Source: Gaiella sp963697925
Lineage (GTDB): Bacteria > Actinomycetota > Thermoleophilia > Gaiellales > Gaiellaceae
Length of the DNA: 64,000 bases
Direction of reading: 5' to 3'
NCBI GenBank assembly: GCA_963697925.1
Contig: OY969104.1
Span: 930,001-994,000, forward strand
Part shown: piece after piece, positions 1-7,514 of the stretch
Layout: each line of letters opens with the position of its first letter
Numbering within the stretch: the stretch's first letter is position 1
Made by a program: the position numbers and the translations under genes
Notes under the pieces: model-generated
What the model was told of the DNA's origin: nothing
What the model saw: only the letters and a program-made list of their open reading frames with translations
Databases searched by the model: none

Positions 1-1081
1 AGCGACTCGAGGTAGAGCCGCGAGCGGAGCTCCTGATAGGCGCTCGTCTTCGTGCCGGGACCCATCGGGATCATCTCGACGGAGAGGCCCTCGCGTCTGA
101 GCCTGTCGAGGATGGCGGGTGCGGCGAACTGGTCCGTGACGACCTGGCCGCAGTAGGCGCGCACGACCTCTGCGACCTCTCCCAGCACCCGGTCCTCGTG
201 CTCGCGGCGGTCATCGAAGGTCGCGCCCTTGCGCGGCTTCCAGGAGCGTGCGAGACCGAGGCGGAGACGGCCGGAGCCGTCGGGATCGAGGCCGACGATG
301 GCGAGCCCGAACGGGTCGGAGGAGAACGCCGGATCGAGGCCCGCGATCCAGCGGGCGCACGCAGACGGCTCGAGCTCTCCCCGCTCCGCGAGCGCAGCGT
401 CGACCCGGGTCGCGTCAAGGTAGTTGGAGCCTGAGCCGACGAACTGGGCTTCGTACTCGCCTGCGAAGCCGTCAGGGTCACGGGCTCGTTCGGCCTCGAG
501 GAAGCCAGGGTCGATCATGGGATTCGCCTCGGCGGTGGAGGCCTGCTGCGCGATCGCGTCTGGGAGCTCGCCCGACGCTGCCTGCTCGAACATCGCGGGG
601 AAGAATCCGTCGCTGCCGTACGGCGTCGAGCTGATGATGACGCGGGCGTCACGGCCGAACTGTGCGGTGGCAGGCATCAAGGCCTCGAGCACGCGAGCGC
701 CGGCCTGGAAACCCTCCGTCTCGGTCATCAGGTGCGCGGCCTCGTCGAGCGCGAGGGCGAAGATGGGCCAGCCTCGCCCGGCCCGGCTCGAGCAGGGGAA
801 GGCGCTCAACGTCATGTCGTTCGAGAACGCGATCTCGTCCTCTGTGACGGCCTCCACCATCTCGGAGAGCACGGGGCTGCGCTCCACGATCGAGACGGCC
901 GCACGCAGGATCAGGCGGGCCTGACGGGCGTTCGTGGCGACTGCGACGGCGTGGCCGCGCTCACCGGGCCGGAGGCGCAGACGGAGCTCCGGGCGGAGCA
1001 GGCAGGAGTCTCGCGCTCCAGGGCCTCAGAGCTGCGTATCCGTCTTCCCGACGCGCGGTCACGTCCGACCATGCCTGTCAC
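1..1081 (-). pseudogene. phage terminase large subunit, 5'-degraded, runs off left edge
   Basis: Terminase large subunits package phage DNA using an ATPase and an RNase H-like nuclease. Read on the minus strand, one frame is open from 1025 to base 1 and carries recognisable parts in order: RPGERGHAVAVATNARQARL, a Walker B strand (IFALALDEAAH), the coupling motif IISSTPYGSDGFF, then the nuclease start AGLDPAFSSDPFGLAIVG and VVTDQFAAPAILDRL. In-frame TGA codons at 1026-1028 and 1059-1061 cut it off. A Walker A-like GKT lies just upstream, beside a GTG at 1081 that is in another frame and only a few residues ahead, far too close for the usual N-terminal region of roughly 80-100 residues. I read this as a truncated, frameshifted remnant. 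The 3' end is outside the window. Confidence 0.75.
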
Positions 1082-1350
1082 GTGCTGACCTCCCGCCGGG
1101 AAAGAAATCTCTCTGAGCGGAAGGGCACGCGCGGCGCGAGGCGTTCCGTGCTGTCGTCGTCGTCGTCGTTCCCGTTGGGATCGGGGATGCTGTGAAGCCG
1201 TTCGAGTTCGTCTTCCGTCCAGTACGCGTGTCCGGCGAGGACGATCGCGTCGCAGTCGGCAAGGGTCGCCTCTTCTGCGCTGAGGCCGGTCGTGTCGGGC
1301 CAGCGAATCTCTTCGCCCGTACGCGTGGTCCTGAGCAGGTCCTCTCTAGG
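1078..1350 (-). pseudogene. phage-type hypothetical remnant upstream of the terminase
   Basis: One minus-strand frame stays open for 91 codons with strong GC at third positions. It ends in a TGA that overlaps a GTG of the next frame, as packed phage genes do. The product would be acidic, with an Asp run (NGNDDDDD) and TLADCDAIVLAGHAYW. No ATG, GTG or TTG lies at its upstream end, where a TGA (1351-1353) closes the frame, so it is probably a decayed 3' part of a gene. I do not recognise the family. Confidence 0.3.
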
Positions 1351-1434
1351 TCATCCCTCAGTGAGTGGTGAGGTTTCCTCTGAGACGTCTGAGCAGGTGG
1401 GACAGGTTCAGCAGTTCGATCGGTCTCGATCGCA

Positions 1435-1931
1435 CTATGCAAGCCGTCTGTGGCGTGCTCTGAGCTGGGACAGGATTCCGGGGAGGTGGACACGCCGTGG
1501 GCCGGAGATCATCCACGAGGTCGGACGGGGCCAGCACCGATGTACTCGGGAACCCCGTTTCCAAGACGGCTTCGGCGCAGTCTGAGGTGGACGGTCGGAC
1601 GCCTGGGAGGTGGGACCGGGGTGGGACGGGCCAAAGACCTCCGGAGCGTCGGGGTGGAGGACGAAGACATACCTGCCACGACCACCCTGGACGCGGTATG
1701 AGAACCACCGCTCGGGTCGGTCGCGGAGACGGCGAAGTCGCTTGCTCAGGGTCCGCTGTTCGCCGAGGAAGCCGATCCTTCCGCAAGCTGGGTGAGGGTC
1801 AAGGAGGTGACTCCCCGCGGCGCTCGAGAGCCCGGAAGCTTGCTCTGCAGAAGAGGAAGCAGACCAACGCGAAGCCATCGGTCGAGCAGGCCCGCCGCAA
1901 GAGCCTGCATCGCGCGCGTTGGCACCGGCAC
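1435..1931 (-). pseudogene. frameshifted DNA-binding-protein-like remnant
   Basis: Two overlapping minus-strand frames read as one protein broken by a single-base loss near 1780. The upstream frame gives VTSLTLTQLAE and stops at 1746. The downstream frame continues with IGFLGEQRTLSKRLRRLRD and then RWFSYRVQGGRGRYVFVLHP. The basic helix followed by a hairpin-like stretch suggests a winged-helix DNA-binding protein, but I cannot name a family. It lies between terminase remnants and an excisionase-like gene on the same strand, so it is most likely part of the same decayed element. The stretch to 1435 is of unclear coding status. Confidence 0.35.
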
Positions 1932-2051
1932 GGAGGGATAGCCCAGCCTGATGGGAGGTTCAGACTCGACGGTGGACCTCTGCGTTTGACTGAATGGGCC
2001 CTTGCGCTACAACGCGAAGTGCGAGTAGGGAGTCGAGAACAACGTCGCCGC

Positions 2052-2459
2052 TCAAGGCGAGTGTCTGCACCCACGCAGGATGGAGTCGCTCAGACCGAAC
2101 AAGAGCGCCGCAGAGCATTGCTTCGCACACCTCGACTCAGCGGTGCCGAACATCACAGCCGCGGCAAGCAGGACGTCGCAGGCGCGCTGGGCGCGGGGAC
2201 GAACCACGTCCAGTCCGCATCGTCGAGCTCGACCGCGATCAGCGCGTTTGTCCGGGCGTCGACGATCATGTTGGGTCGCTCTCAGGAGTCCGCCGAGGAG
2301 CTCGAGTAAAAGAGCACGGGGGACGCGCAGGGACCTGCCGAGCTTGATAGCCGGCAGCTCGCCGCGGCGAACAGCCTCATACGCCGCTGTCCGGCCGATC
2401 CGCAGGATCTTCGCCGCCTCCTCGACCGTGAGGACCGACGGGTACTCGTGAGCGGTCAC
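2052..2459 (-). CDS. excisionase-like helix-turn-helix protein
   Basis: Residues about 8-55 (VLTVEEAAKILRIGRTAAYEAV followed by GELPAIKLGRSLRVP) form a typical HTH_17/excisionase-type MerR-like DNA-binding domain. Such proteins direct excision or regulate integrative elements. I chose the GTG at 2459 because GAGGAG lies five bases upstream; another GTG at 2465 has no room for a ribosome-binding site. Family members are usually 60-80 residues. The other 75 or so residues here look non-homologous and arginine-rich, as if the original stop was lost and the frame now reads through decayed sequence. It is divergent from the integrase operon, a common prophage arrangement. Confidence 0.65.
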   Translation of the reverse strand: MTAHEYPSVLTVEEAAKILRIGRTAAYEAVRRGELPAIKLGRSLRVPRALLLELLGGLLRATQHDRRRPDKRADRGRARRCGLDVVRPRAQRACDVLLAAAVMFGTAESRCAKQCSAALLFGLSDSILRGCRHSP

Positions 2460-2633
2460 GCGCACTCCTCGAGGATCCGGAGCACTTCGACATAGCGGCG
2501 AGGTTCTCGCAGCGCAAGCAGCCGAGCATGCGGCGGAGTTCGTTGCCTACGACTGGATCAAGCGTGGCGGCGTCGAGGGCCAAGCTTTCCTCCTGTACGG
2601 AACACCGTCCGGACCCATTCGGGAATCCTTGGA

Positions 2634-3110
2634 GTGGGGGAGTTGAGCGTAGTTCCATACCCCTTGTCTCGAGAGCATCTCGTGTCGGCCGATGTGCTCC
2701 GCGCGATCAGCCTCGAGCGGATCATCGCCGGTGCGCGAGAGCAATTGATCGATGCAGGACGCTGGTTCGAGCTAGCCCCCGAACTCGGTTGGGATCTTCC
2801 CGACGAGGCTGAGATGCGCTCTGTCACGGCTACGGCGCGTCGTGTCGCCGCCTCGCGAGGTCAGGCGCGCGGTCGGCGCGGATATCCGGCGAATCACTAT
2901 CGCGAGGTTGCTCTCGAAGCGCTCAAACTACAAGCCTCGGGAATCGCGCGAGGCTACCGGATTGCGCTTGCCCGTCAGTACCACGTGCAGCCACAGACGA
3001 TCGGGGACTGGATCGCGCGCGCCCGAGAGCTCGGGTTTCTCGAGCCTGGACAGCCCGGCCGAGCTGCCCTAGCGCCCGGCCCGATGCTCAAGAGGGAGGA
3101 CGAATCATGA
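2634..3110 (+). CDS. hypothetical DNA-binding protein coupled to integrase
   Basis: The C-terminal half (about residues 80-145) reads GRRGYPANHYREVALEALKL, then ARQYHVQPQTIGDWIARAREL. That is a helix-turn-helix-like segment resembling small proteins found just upstream of tyrosine integrases in actinobacterial elements. The N-terminal half has no recognised domain. The stop overlaps the integrase start (ATGA), so the two are probably translationally coupled, and a role in controlling integration is inferred from that. The start is uncertain: the GTG at 2634 and the TTG at 2643 both have poorly spaced purine-rich upstream sequence, and a later GTG near 2688 is possible. Confidence 0.55.
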   Translation: MGELSVVPYPLSREHLVSADVLRAISLERIIAGAREQLIDAGRWFELAPELGWDLPDEAEMRSVTATARRVAASRGQARGRRGYPANHYREVALEALKLQASGIARGYRIALARQYHVQPQTIGDWIARARELGFLEPGQPGRAALAPGPMLKREDES

Positions 3111-4237
3111 GGGGGCATGTTCGGAAGCGGGGTCCGTCGTGGGCCATCGTCTACGACGAAGGACGCGACGAGAACGGCAAACGCCGGCAGCGGTGGCGCG
3201 GCGGCTTCCCGACGAAGAAGGCGGCTGAGGAAGAGCTCCGCCGCGTATTGCGATCCCTCGACACCGGCGACTACGTGACGCCAGAGCGCCTCACGTTCGC
3301 CGAGTTCGCCCGCGAGAGGTGGCTTCCCGTCGTCGAGTCCAGCATGCGCAAGACCACGTACGAAGCCTATGAGCGCACGATTCGTCTGCACATTCTGCCG
3401 GCGATCGGTGGCATACAGCTCCAGAAGCTTGACGCAGCTCGTCTCGATCGGCTCTACGTCGACCTGCGGTCGAAGAAGCCGAAGCCTCTTTCTCCGAACA
3501 CCGTGCGCTTCATCGCCGCGGTGCTCTCGTCAGCACTTGACTACGCGGAGCGGAAAGGCCTTGTAACGAGGAACGCTGCCAAGAGAAGCGATCCTCCACG
3601 ATGGCAGCGGCGGCAGCCTCGGACATGGACGACGCGCGAGCTCGGCGCGTTCCTCGAGTCCGTGAAGGACGAAAACGACTTCGCGCTCTGGAGGTTCCTG
3701 AGCCTCAGCGGGTGTCGGCGTGGTGAGGCTCTTGGACTCACGTGGTTCGGGCTGGACATAGAGGCCCGGACCGCTCTCATGACGCAGCAGGTTGTCCCGA
3801 CGAAGGACGGGATCGAGATCACACAACCAAAGACGGCGAGCGGAACGCGTCTTGTGACGCTCGACGATGAGACGGTGCGGATCTTGCGAGACCACCGCCA
3901 CCAGCAGATCGTGCTCAAGGAGCTGATGGCTGAGGTGTATGTCGATCACGACCTCGTGTTCGCGAAGTCTGACGGTGAGCCCCTCGACCCGCGTGGCGTG
4001 TCGCAACGCTTCCAGCGGCTGCGAAAGGCCGCCGGCCTTCCGGTGATACGGCTGCACGATCTGCGCCACGGCGTCGGGATGGAAGGCTTCCGTCTGGGGA
4101 TCCATCCTGAGGTGATGCGCCGGCGTCTTGGGCACGCGAATATCGGGATCACGATCGGCACCTACACCACCGGTGCAGCACCTGAGGTAGAGCGCAGGGC
4201 TGCGCAGTCGATCGCTGACGCAGTCGACAGGGCATAG
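3107..4237 (+). CDS. int: tyrosine recombinase / phage integrase
   Basis: Site-specific recombinase that would integrate and excise the surrounding element. The 376 residues match family length. An Arm-type N-terminal region (1-55) is followed by a SAM-like core-binding domain (about 62-155) and the catalytic domain. Catalytic residues are visible: Arg204 in SGCRRGEALGL, a Lys in QPKTASGTR (about 242), HDLRH (His317, Arg320), His343 in RRLGHANIGIT and nucleophile Tyr353 in GTYTTG. The segment after HDLRH looks slightly shorter than in common relatives, so activity is likely but not certain. Upstream overlap is ATGA, and the HEPN gene follows after 2 bp. No tRNA or direct repeat that would mark its attachment site is evident nearby. 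Confidence 0.93.
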   Translation: MRGHVRKRGPSWAIVYDEGRDENGKRRQRWRGGFPTKKAAEEELRRVLRSLDTGDYVTPERLTFAEFARERWLPVVESSMRKTTYEAYERTIRLHILPAIGGIQLQKLDAARLDRLYVDLRSKKPKPLSPNTVRFIAAVLSSALDYAERKGLVTRNAAKRSDPPRWQRRQPRTWTTRELGAFLESVKDENDFALWRFLSLSGCRRGEALGLTWFGLDIEARTALMTQQVVPTKDGIEITQPKTASGTRLVTLDDETVRILRDHRHQQIVLKELMAEVYVDHDLVFAKSDGEPLDPRGVSQRFQRLRKAAGLPVIRLHDLRHGVGMEGFRLGIHPEVMRRRLGHANIGITIGTYTTGAAPEVERRAAQSIADAVDRA

Positions 4238-4239
4238 AA

Positions 4240-4878
4240 ATGGCCGGAGCCGGGGAGAGCTTTGACCGGACGATGCAGAGGGTGGAAGGCCTGATCGCAC
4301 TCCACCCGAAGTTGCATGGCGGTGGTCGCGGGAGACCGGCCCAGACCGTGTCGGACATCCTCCGAGGTGCACTCGTGCTCGCAGTTGGGGCCCTCGACGC
4401 GCTGGTACTCGACTCCGTCATCGAGGCGGTTCCAGTAGCCGCCCAACATGGCCGTCTTGGACCAAACGTCACGAAGTGGGTTAAGGACAAACCGGAGACG
4501 GTGCTGAAGGCAGTTGCGAGCGAGGATCCGTCCGCGGGGATTGCCGAGCTGTGCCGTGAGCAACTTGATGGCCTGACCTTCCAGCGGTCTGCGGCTATTG
4601 AAGGCGTATTGCGGGACGTACTTCAATGCGAAGCTCCGTGGCCTCGAGCCGCCAAGCTCCTCAACAGGCGGACAGACCAGAAATGGGATGCGGATCGCGT
4701 CCAGGAAGAGCTAGATCTGATCGTCAAGCGCCGCCATCGGATCGCGCATAGTGGCGATCTGATCCCAGGAAGGTCTGTTACGCAGCCGATTCGTCGGGAC
4801 TATGTCGAGTCGTCAGCTTCCGTTGTTCGAGCCGTTGGGGACGCGGTCACGTACGTCATCCGCCGGTCAGCGCGTTAG
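4240..4878 (+). CDS. HEPN-domain (RiboL-PSP-HEPN-like) protein, possible RNase
   Basis: HEPN domains are all-helical and often act as RNases in toxin-antitoxin and defence systems, with an Rx4-6H active motif. Here an N-terminal helical stretch (GALVLAVGALDALVLDSV, about 43-60) and the late motif KRRHRIAHSGD (Arg164/Arg165 to His170) match the RiboL-PSP/MAE-HEPN pattern. It starts 2 bp after the integrase stop on the same strand, so it is probably in the same transcript and is cargo of the element. No antitoxin or partner is visible on its 3' side, where uppP follows on the opposite strand. An RNase role is inference from motif and context. Confidence 0.7.
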   Translation: MAGAGESFDRTMQRVEGLIALHPKLHGGGRGRPAQTVSDILRGALVLAVGALDALVLDSVIEAVPVAAQHGRLGPNVTKWVKDKPETVLKAVASEDPSAGIAELCREQLDGLTFQRSAAIEGVLRDVLQCEAPWPRAAKLLNRRTDQKWDADRVQEELDLIVKRRHRIAHSGDLIPGRSVTQPIRRDYVESSASVVRAVGDAVTYVIRRSAR

Positions 4879-4973
4879 CTAGGCGTTAGCAGAGAGCCTG
4901 GTTCTTGCGAGCCGATTGATGTCCGTATGCCTCCGGTGCAGGGACTTCATGGGTGATGTCTGATCGACGCACG

Positions 4974-4987
4974 ATAACGTGCGTTAT
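4974..4987. repeat. 14-bp inverted repeat, possible operator or element end
   Basis: ATAACG-TG-CGTTAT is a perfect palindrome with 6-bp arms in the gap between the HEPN gene and uppP, where the element probably ends. Two copies of GCGTTAGC sit just upstream (4872-4879, 4883-4890). A strong Shine-Dalgarno-like TAGGAGGAAA follows near 4995 but has no start codon in position. The function is unknown. Confidence 0.3.
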
Positions 4988-5018
4988 GTCAAGTAGGAGG
5001 AAACGCGGCCACTGACGC

Positions 5019-5045
5019 GCGAGCCGTGGCCCCTCCCCGGCTCGC
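5019..5045 (-). terminator. GC-rich hairpin after uppP
   Basis: GCGAGCCG and CGGCTCGC pair as an 8-bp stem around an 11-base loop, starting about 20 bp beyond the uppP stop on the minus strand. There is no T-run, as is usual for high-GC actinobacteria, so it is only a candidate. Confidence 0.4.
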
Positions 5046-5064
5046 AGCCACCGCCCGCCGGGGG

Positions 5065-6003
5065 CTAGAACGTGGCGCCCTGCACGCCCGACACGATCAG
5101 CAGCAGGATCGCCGCCGCCGCGACCAGCCGGTAGACGACGAAGGCGTCGTAGCTGTGTCGCCGCACGTAGTCGAGCAGGAACAGGATCGCGACGAGCCCG
5201 GATGCGAGCGACGCCAGTACGCCGACGACGAAGGGCCCCGCCATGCCCGAGGGCAGGTCGGCCAGGATCACGTCGGTGACGCCCTTGAAGACGACTGCGC
5301 CGACGGTGATCGGCAGCAGGAGCAGGAAGGAGAACCGCGCTGCGGAGTCACGGTCGAGGCCGAGCAGGCGTCCGGCGGTGATCGTGACACCGGATCGCGA
5401 CACGCCCGGCATCAGCGCGAGGCTCTGCGCGAGGCCTGCGAGCAGTCCCTGGCGGAGCGACAGGCTGCCCATCCCCTGACGCTGCGGGCGCCGGTCGGCC
5501 CAGCCGAGCAGGAGTGCGAAGACGGCGAGGAAGATCGCGATCTGCCACGGCTCGCCCATGTGGGAGGCGATCACGTCCTCGAGCAGGAAGCCGGCCAGCG
5601 CGGCAGGGATGGTGGCGACGAGCACCACCCAGGCCAGCCGCTCGTCGGTGCTCGAGATCGAGCGGCGCTGCAGGGTTCCGAGCCAGGCCCTGACGAGCGT
5701 CACGACGTCGCGCCAGAAGTACGCGCCGACCGCGACACACGTGCCCAGGTGCAGGGAGACGTCGAACGTCTGGTTGAACGCGTCGTTCTGCTCCAGGTAG
5801 GTCCAGTCGAACAGCCAGGGAACGAGGATCAGGTGCCCGGACGAAGAGATCGGCAGCAGCTCGGTCATCCCCTGCACGAGGCCCAGCACGAGGGCCTGCC
5901 AGTTCGTCAGCTTCGACGGGTCGTCGCCGACGCCCGCGACGGTGAGGACGAGCGCGAGCGCCAGTGTGGCGCCGGCGGCAGCGAGGACGGCGGGTCGGCG
6001 CAC
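5065..6003 (-). CDS. uppP: undecaprenyl-diphosphatase UppP (BacA)
   Basis: Integral membrane enzyme that dephosphorylates undecaprenyl diphosphate so the lipid carrier for peptidoglycan can be reused; the family also gives bacitracin tolerance. The two signature motifs are present: QGMTELLPISSSGH (about 44-57) and PGVSRSGVT (199-207), set among many hydrophobic helices. At 312 residues it is about 35 longer than usual because of an extra N-terminal hydrophobic segment from the GTG start at 6003. It stands alone, divergent from the RNA unit upstream. uppS, cdsA and murA elsewhere in the window serve the same lipid-carrier and cell-wall pathway. Confidence 0.95.
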   Translation of the reverse strand: MRRPAVLAAAGATLALALVLTVAGVGDDPSKLTNWQALVLGLVQGMTELLPISSSGHLILVPWLFDWTYLEQNDAFNQTFDVSLHLGTCVAVGAYFWRDVVTLVRAWLGTLQRRSISSTDERLAWVVLVATIPAALAGFLLEDVIASHMGEPWQIAIFLAVFALLLGWADRRPQRQGMGSLSLRQGLLAGLAQSLALMPGVSRSGVTITAGRLLGLDRDSAARFSFLLLLPITVGAVVFKGVTDVILADLPSGMAGPFVVGVLASLASGLVAILFLLDYVRRHSYDAFVVYRLVAAAAILLLIVSGVQGATF

Positions 6004-6084
6004 CGTGGGATCCTACCCGCGCCCGCCCGGCGCGGGCCGCAGCGGAAAATGACGCAAATTGCGGCATCGGTGCCGACACGGCCC

Positions 6085-6113
6085 TTGACCCCCCCACCCC
6101 CGCTCTCTAGGTT
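6085..6113 (+). promoter_or_regulatory. sigma-70-type promoter for the candidate small RNA
   Basis: TTGACC (6085-6090) and TAGGTT (6108-6113) are separated by exactly 17 bp, close to the vegetative sigma consensus. Transcription would begin near G6121, the first base of the closing helix of the candidate RNA. It is one of the best promoter matches in the window. Confidence 0.7.
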
Positions 6114-6120
6114 CCCTCTT

Positions 6121-6233
6121 GCACCGAGCACGGAGCGCGATTAGGTCGAAGCTCAGCCCGGAGGCCGTACGCGGAAGCGGAAGGTCGACGAGTTGGGTGG
6201 ACGAAAGCGCCACCGGCTCGGTGAATTTTTTTT
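6121..6233 (+). ncRNA. candidate structured small RNA or leader RNA, unidentified
   Basis: A transcript from the promoter at 6085-6113 would be about 113 nt with a closed fold. CACCGAGC (6122-6129) pairs perfectly with GCTCGGTG (6216-6223). Inside are a GAGC/GCTC hairpin (6133-6154), a CGC-GGAA-GCG tetraloop hairpin (about 6170-6179) and a GGTGG/CCACC hairpin (6196-6214) capped by a GAAA-containing loop. It ends in eight T residues. No coding frame fits. The SRP RNA signature is absent, and I do not recognise tmRNA, 6S or a known riboswitch. It could be an independent sRNA or a leader for the gene at 6291. Two alternative pairings compete for GCTCG, which would suit a switch. Confidence 0.5.
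6188..6233 (+). terminator. intrinsic terminator of the candidate RNA
   Basis: A hairpin with CGAG/CTCG and GGTGG/CCACC arms (6188-6220) or the longer closing helix ending at 6223 is followed by AA and eight consecutive T residues (6226-6233). A clean U-tract is rare in this window, which makes this a convincing Rho-independent terminator. Confidence 0.7.
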
Positions 6234-6277
6234 CTCCCGGGGGGGCTGCCGCGCGCCTGCGCCGGTCGCCGATGCTC

Positions 6278-6283
6278 TAGGAT
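6278..6283 (+). promoter_or_regulatory. -10 element of a leaderless transcript
   Basis: TAGGAT ends 7 bases before the ATG at 6291, so transcription would start at or next to the start codon. The same spacing recurs at several other genes in the window. Confidence 0.4.
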
Positions 6284-6290
6284 GCACGCG

Positions 6291-6473
6291 ATGCACCTGC
6301 GCGCTCCCAGTGTCGACCGCGGCGTCCAGTCGTTCCTCTGGGCGGTCGTCTTCTTCCTCGTCATGTACTTCGGGATGGTTGCCGTCGAGGTGTCGAAGGC
6401 AACGGCCCTGATCGTCTCCCTGGTGGCGTCGTTCCTGATCTTCGTCTTCGTCCGCACCTGCGGCGGCGACTGA
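6291..6473 (+). CDS. small membrane protein, unknown function
   Basis: The 60-residue product has a short polar N-terminus and two hydrophobic segments (about 11-29 and 33-52) ending in FVRTCGGD. Third codon positions are GC-rich in this frame, supporting a real gene. I chose the ATG at 6291 rather than 6282 because the TAGGAT box lies 7 bases upstream. It is the first gene after the candidate RNA and its terminator, so it could be regulated by read-through. No family is recognised. Confidence 0.55.
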   Translation: MHLRAPSVDRGVQSFLWAVVFFLVMYFGMVAVEVSKATALIVSLVASFLIFVFVRTCGGD

Positions 6474-6498
6474 GCCCACCCCGGCGAGACGAGCGGGC

Positions 6499-6696
6499 CT
6501 ACCGGCGGTCGACGCCCGTGAGGGACGTCACGAGCCTGCGTGCGAGCTCCGGGCCCAGTGCCGCCTCGAGCCTGCTTCGCGCCGGTGCCCGCCGCGCAGC
6601 CGGTTCGTCGAACGCGAGGCAATGCCGCAGCAGGCGGTCGTTCGAGCGCGGTTTCGGGGGCCGGAGAGGGACGGTCGCGTGCACGTTACTGGTCAT
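6499..6696 (-). CDS. small basic hypothetical protein
   Basis: A 65-residue product begins MTSNVHATVPLRPPKPRSND and continues RLLRHCLAFDEPAARRAP, then a helical tail ending in LTGVDRR. Third-position GC is high and the frame reads as sensible protein. It starts about 50 bp after the stop of the Cys-rich hypothetical on the same strand, so the two may be co-transcribed. Its function is unknown. I recall similar short proteins in related actinobacteria but cannot name a family. Confidence 0.5.
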   Translation of the reverse strand: MTSNVHATVPLRPPKPRSNDRLLRHCLAFDEPAARRAPARSRLEAALGPELARRLVTSLTGVDRR

Positions 6697-6746
6697 CGGC
6701 TCGGGAGCGGCCCGGGGATCATCCCTCCGATCAGGGAACGCGGCAC

Positions 6747-7358
6747 TCAAGGTTCGAGCCCGAGTCGTCGCTCGTCGAAGACGGCCGAATCGAGCTCGAC
6801 CCTGAACTGCTCCAGCGTCCGCAGGGAGTCCGGGCCGAAGACGTGCGGGACGACGCCGATGCGGGCGTCGTTCGCGAAGGGGACGTCGACGTGCGTGCGT
6901 GAGACGACGTTGATCGACACGGCGCCGCACACCGGGCAGAGAACTGCAACGCCGACCATGCTGCCGCCGCTCGCGAGCAGGCTGAACGAGGACGGGCAGA
7001 CGGGGCGCGGCCTGTCCTCCGGGTAGCAGAAGAAGCTCCACGGCCACTCCCCCGCCCGGATCCTGGCCGTCGCGATGCTTGCGAGCTCCTCGGCGAGGTC
7101 GTCCTTGCGAGCGGTCATCAGGTTGAGGAAGCTGCCGCCTGCCTCCAGCCCGAGCGGCGCCCAGTCGAGCACGTCGTGACTGATGAGCGAGAGATGCTCT
7201 CCCCCGCACCCGCAGTCGAACTCGATGCGGAACACGGCCGGGTGCACGGCGCCGGCGAGGCGCTCGATGCGGTGGAAGGCGGACAGGCGCACCCGCGTTG
7301 TCCCGTGCCGGGGGCACGAGAGTGTGAACGTCCCCGTCAGGGCGTCCATGGAAGCCAT
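6747..7358 (-). CDS. Cys-rich hypothetical protein, probable metal-binding
   Basis: The 203 residues carry paired cysteines that look like zinc sites: CPRHG near the start, CGCGGEH (about 49-55), and CPVCG (about 140). The middle has the aromatic stretch WPWSFFCYPEDRPRP. It looks like a soluble protein with two zinc-ribbon-like modules. No known domain is identified. The ATG at 7358 is used; a second Met three residues later is an alternative. It may share a transcript with the small gene at 6499-6696. Confidence 0.6.
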   Translation of the reverse strand: MASMDALTGTFTLSCPRHGTTRVRLSAFHRIERLAGAVHPAVFRIEFDCGCGGEHLSLISHDVLDWAPLGLEAGGSFLNLMTARKDDLAEELASIATARIRAGEWPWSFFCYPEDRPRPVCPSSFSLLASGGSMVGVAVLCPVCGAVSINVVSRTHVDVPFANDARIGVVPHVFGPDSLRTLEQFRVELDSAVFDERRLGLEP

Positions 7359-7474
7359 GATGCAGTGATAGACGACAGTTCGGACGACAGGTTGAGTGTC
7401 CCTGCCCGGAAACGGCCTGCACGAGCCGTTGCCGGCGTCCGAGGATCACTCGATCGAGGGACGCCCCACATCGA

Positions 7475-7493
7475 CCGGAAACGCGGTTTCCGG
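7475..7493 (-). terminator. hairpin after apt
   Basis: CCGGAAAC and GTTTCCGG form an 8-bp stem with a 3-base loop, about 20 bp past the apt stop at the end of the rsiG-garA-merR-apt operon. There is no U-tract. Confidence 0.5.
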
Positions 7494-7514
7494 GCCCGGC
7501 GCCCGGAACGCGGC

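Noticed and set aside
1150..1170. Trinucleotide (GTC) repeat as a microsatellite
   Set aside because: It encodes an Asp run in the minus-strand phage-type remnant and is short. Nothing suggests phase variation.
1497..2309. Plus-strand 270-codon frame in the prophage remnant
   Set aside because: It runs antisense to the excisionase-like gene and the frameshifted DNA-binding remnant, and has no recognisable domain or ribosome-binding site.
3107..4237. The integrase at 3.1-4.2 kb as the enzyme that mobilises the tRNA-Pro island
   Set aside because: It lies 15 kb outside the island, next to its own element remnants, and no copy of the 38-bp repeat is near it. The link cannot be supported.
6121..6233. 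Possible SRP (4.5S) RNA
   Set aside because: A GGAA tetraloop and a closing helix are present, but the conserved asymmetric-loop sequence with AGCA on the 3' side is missing.
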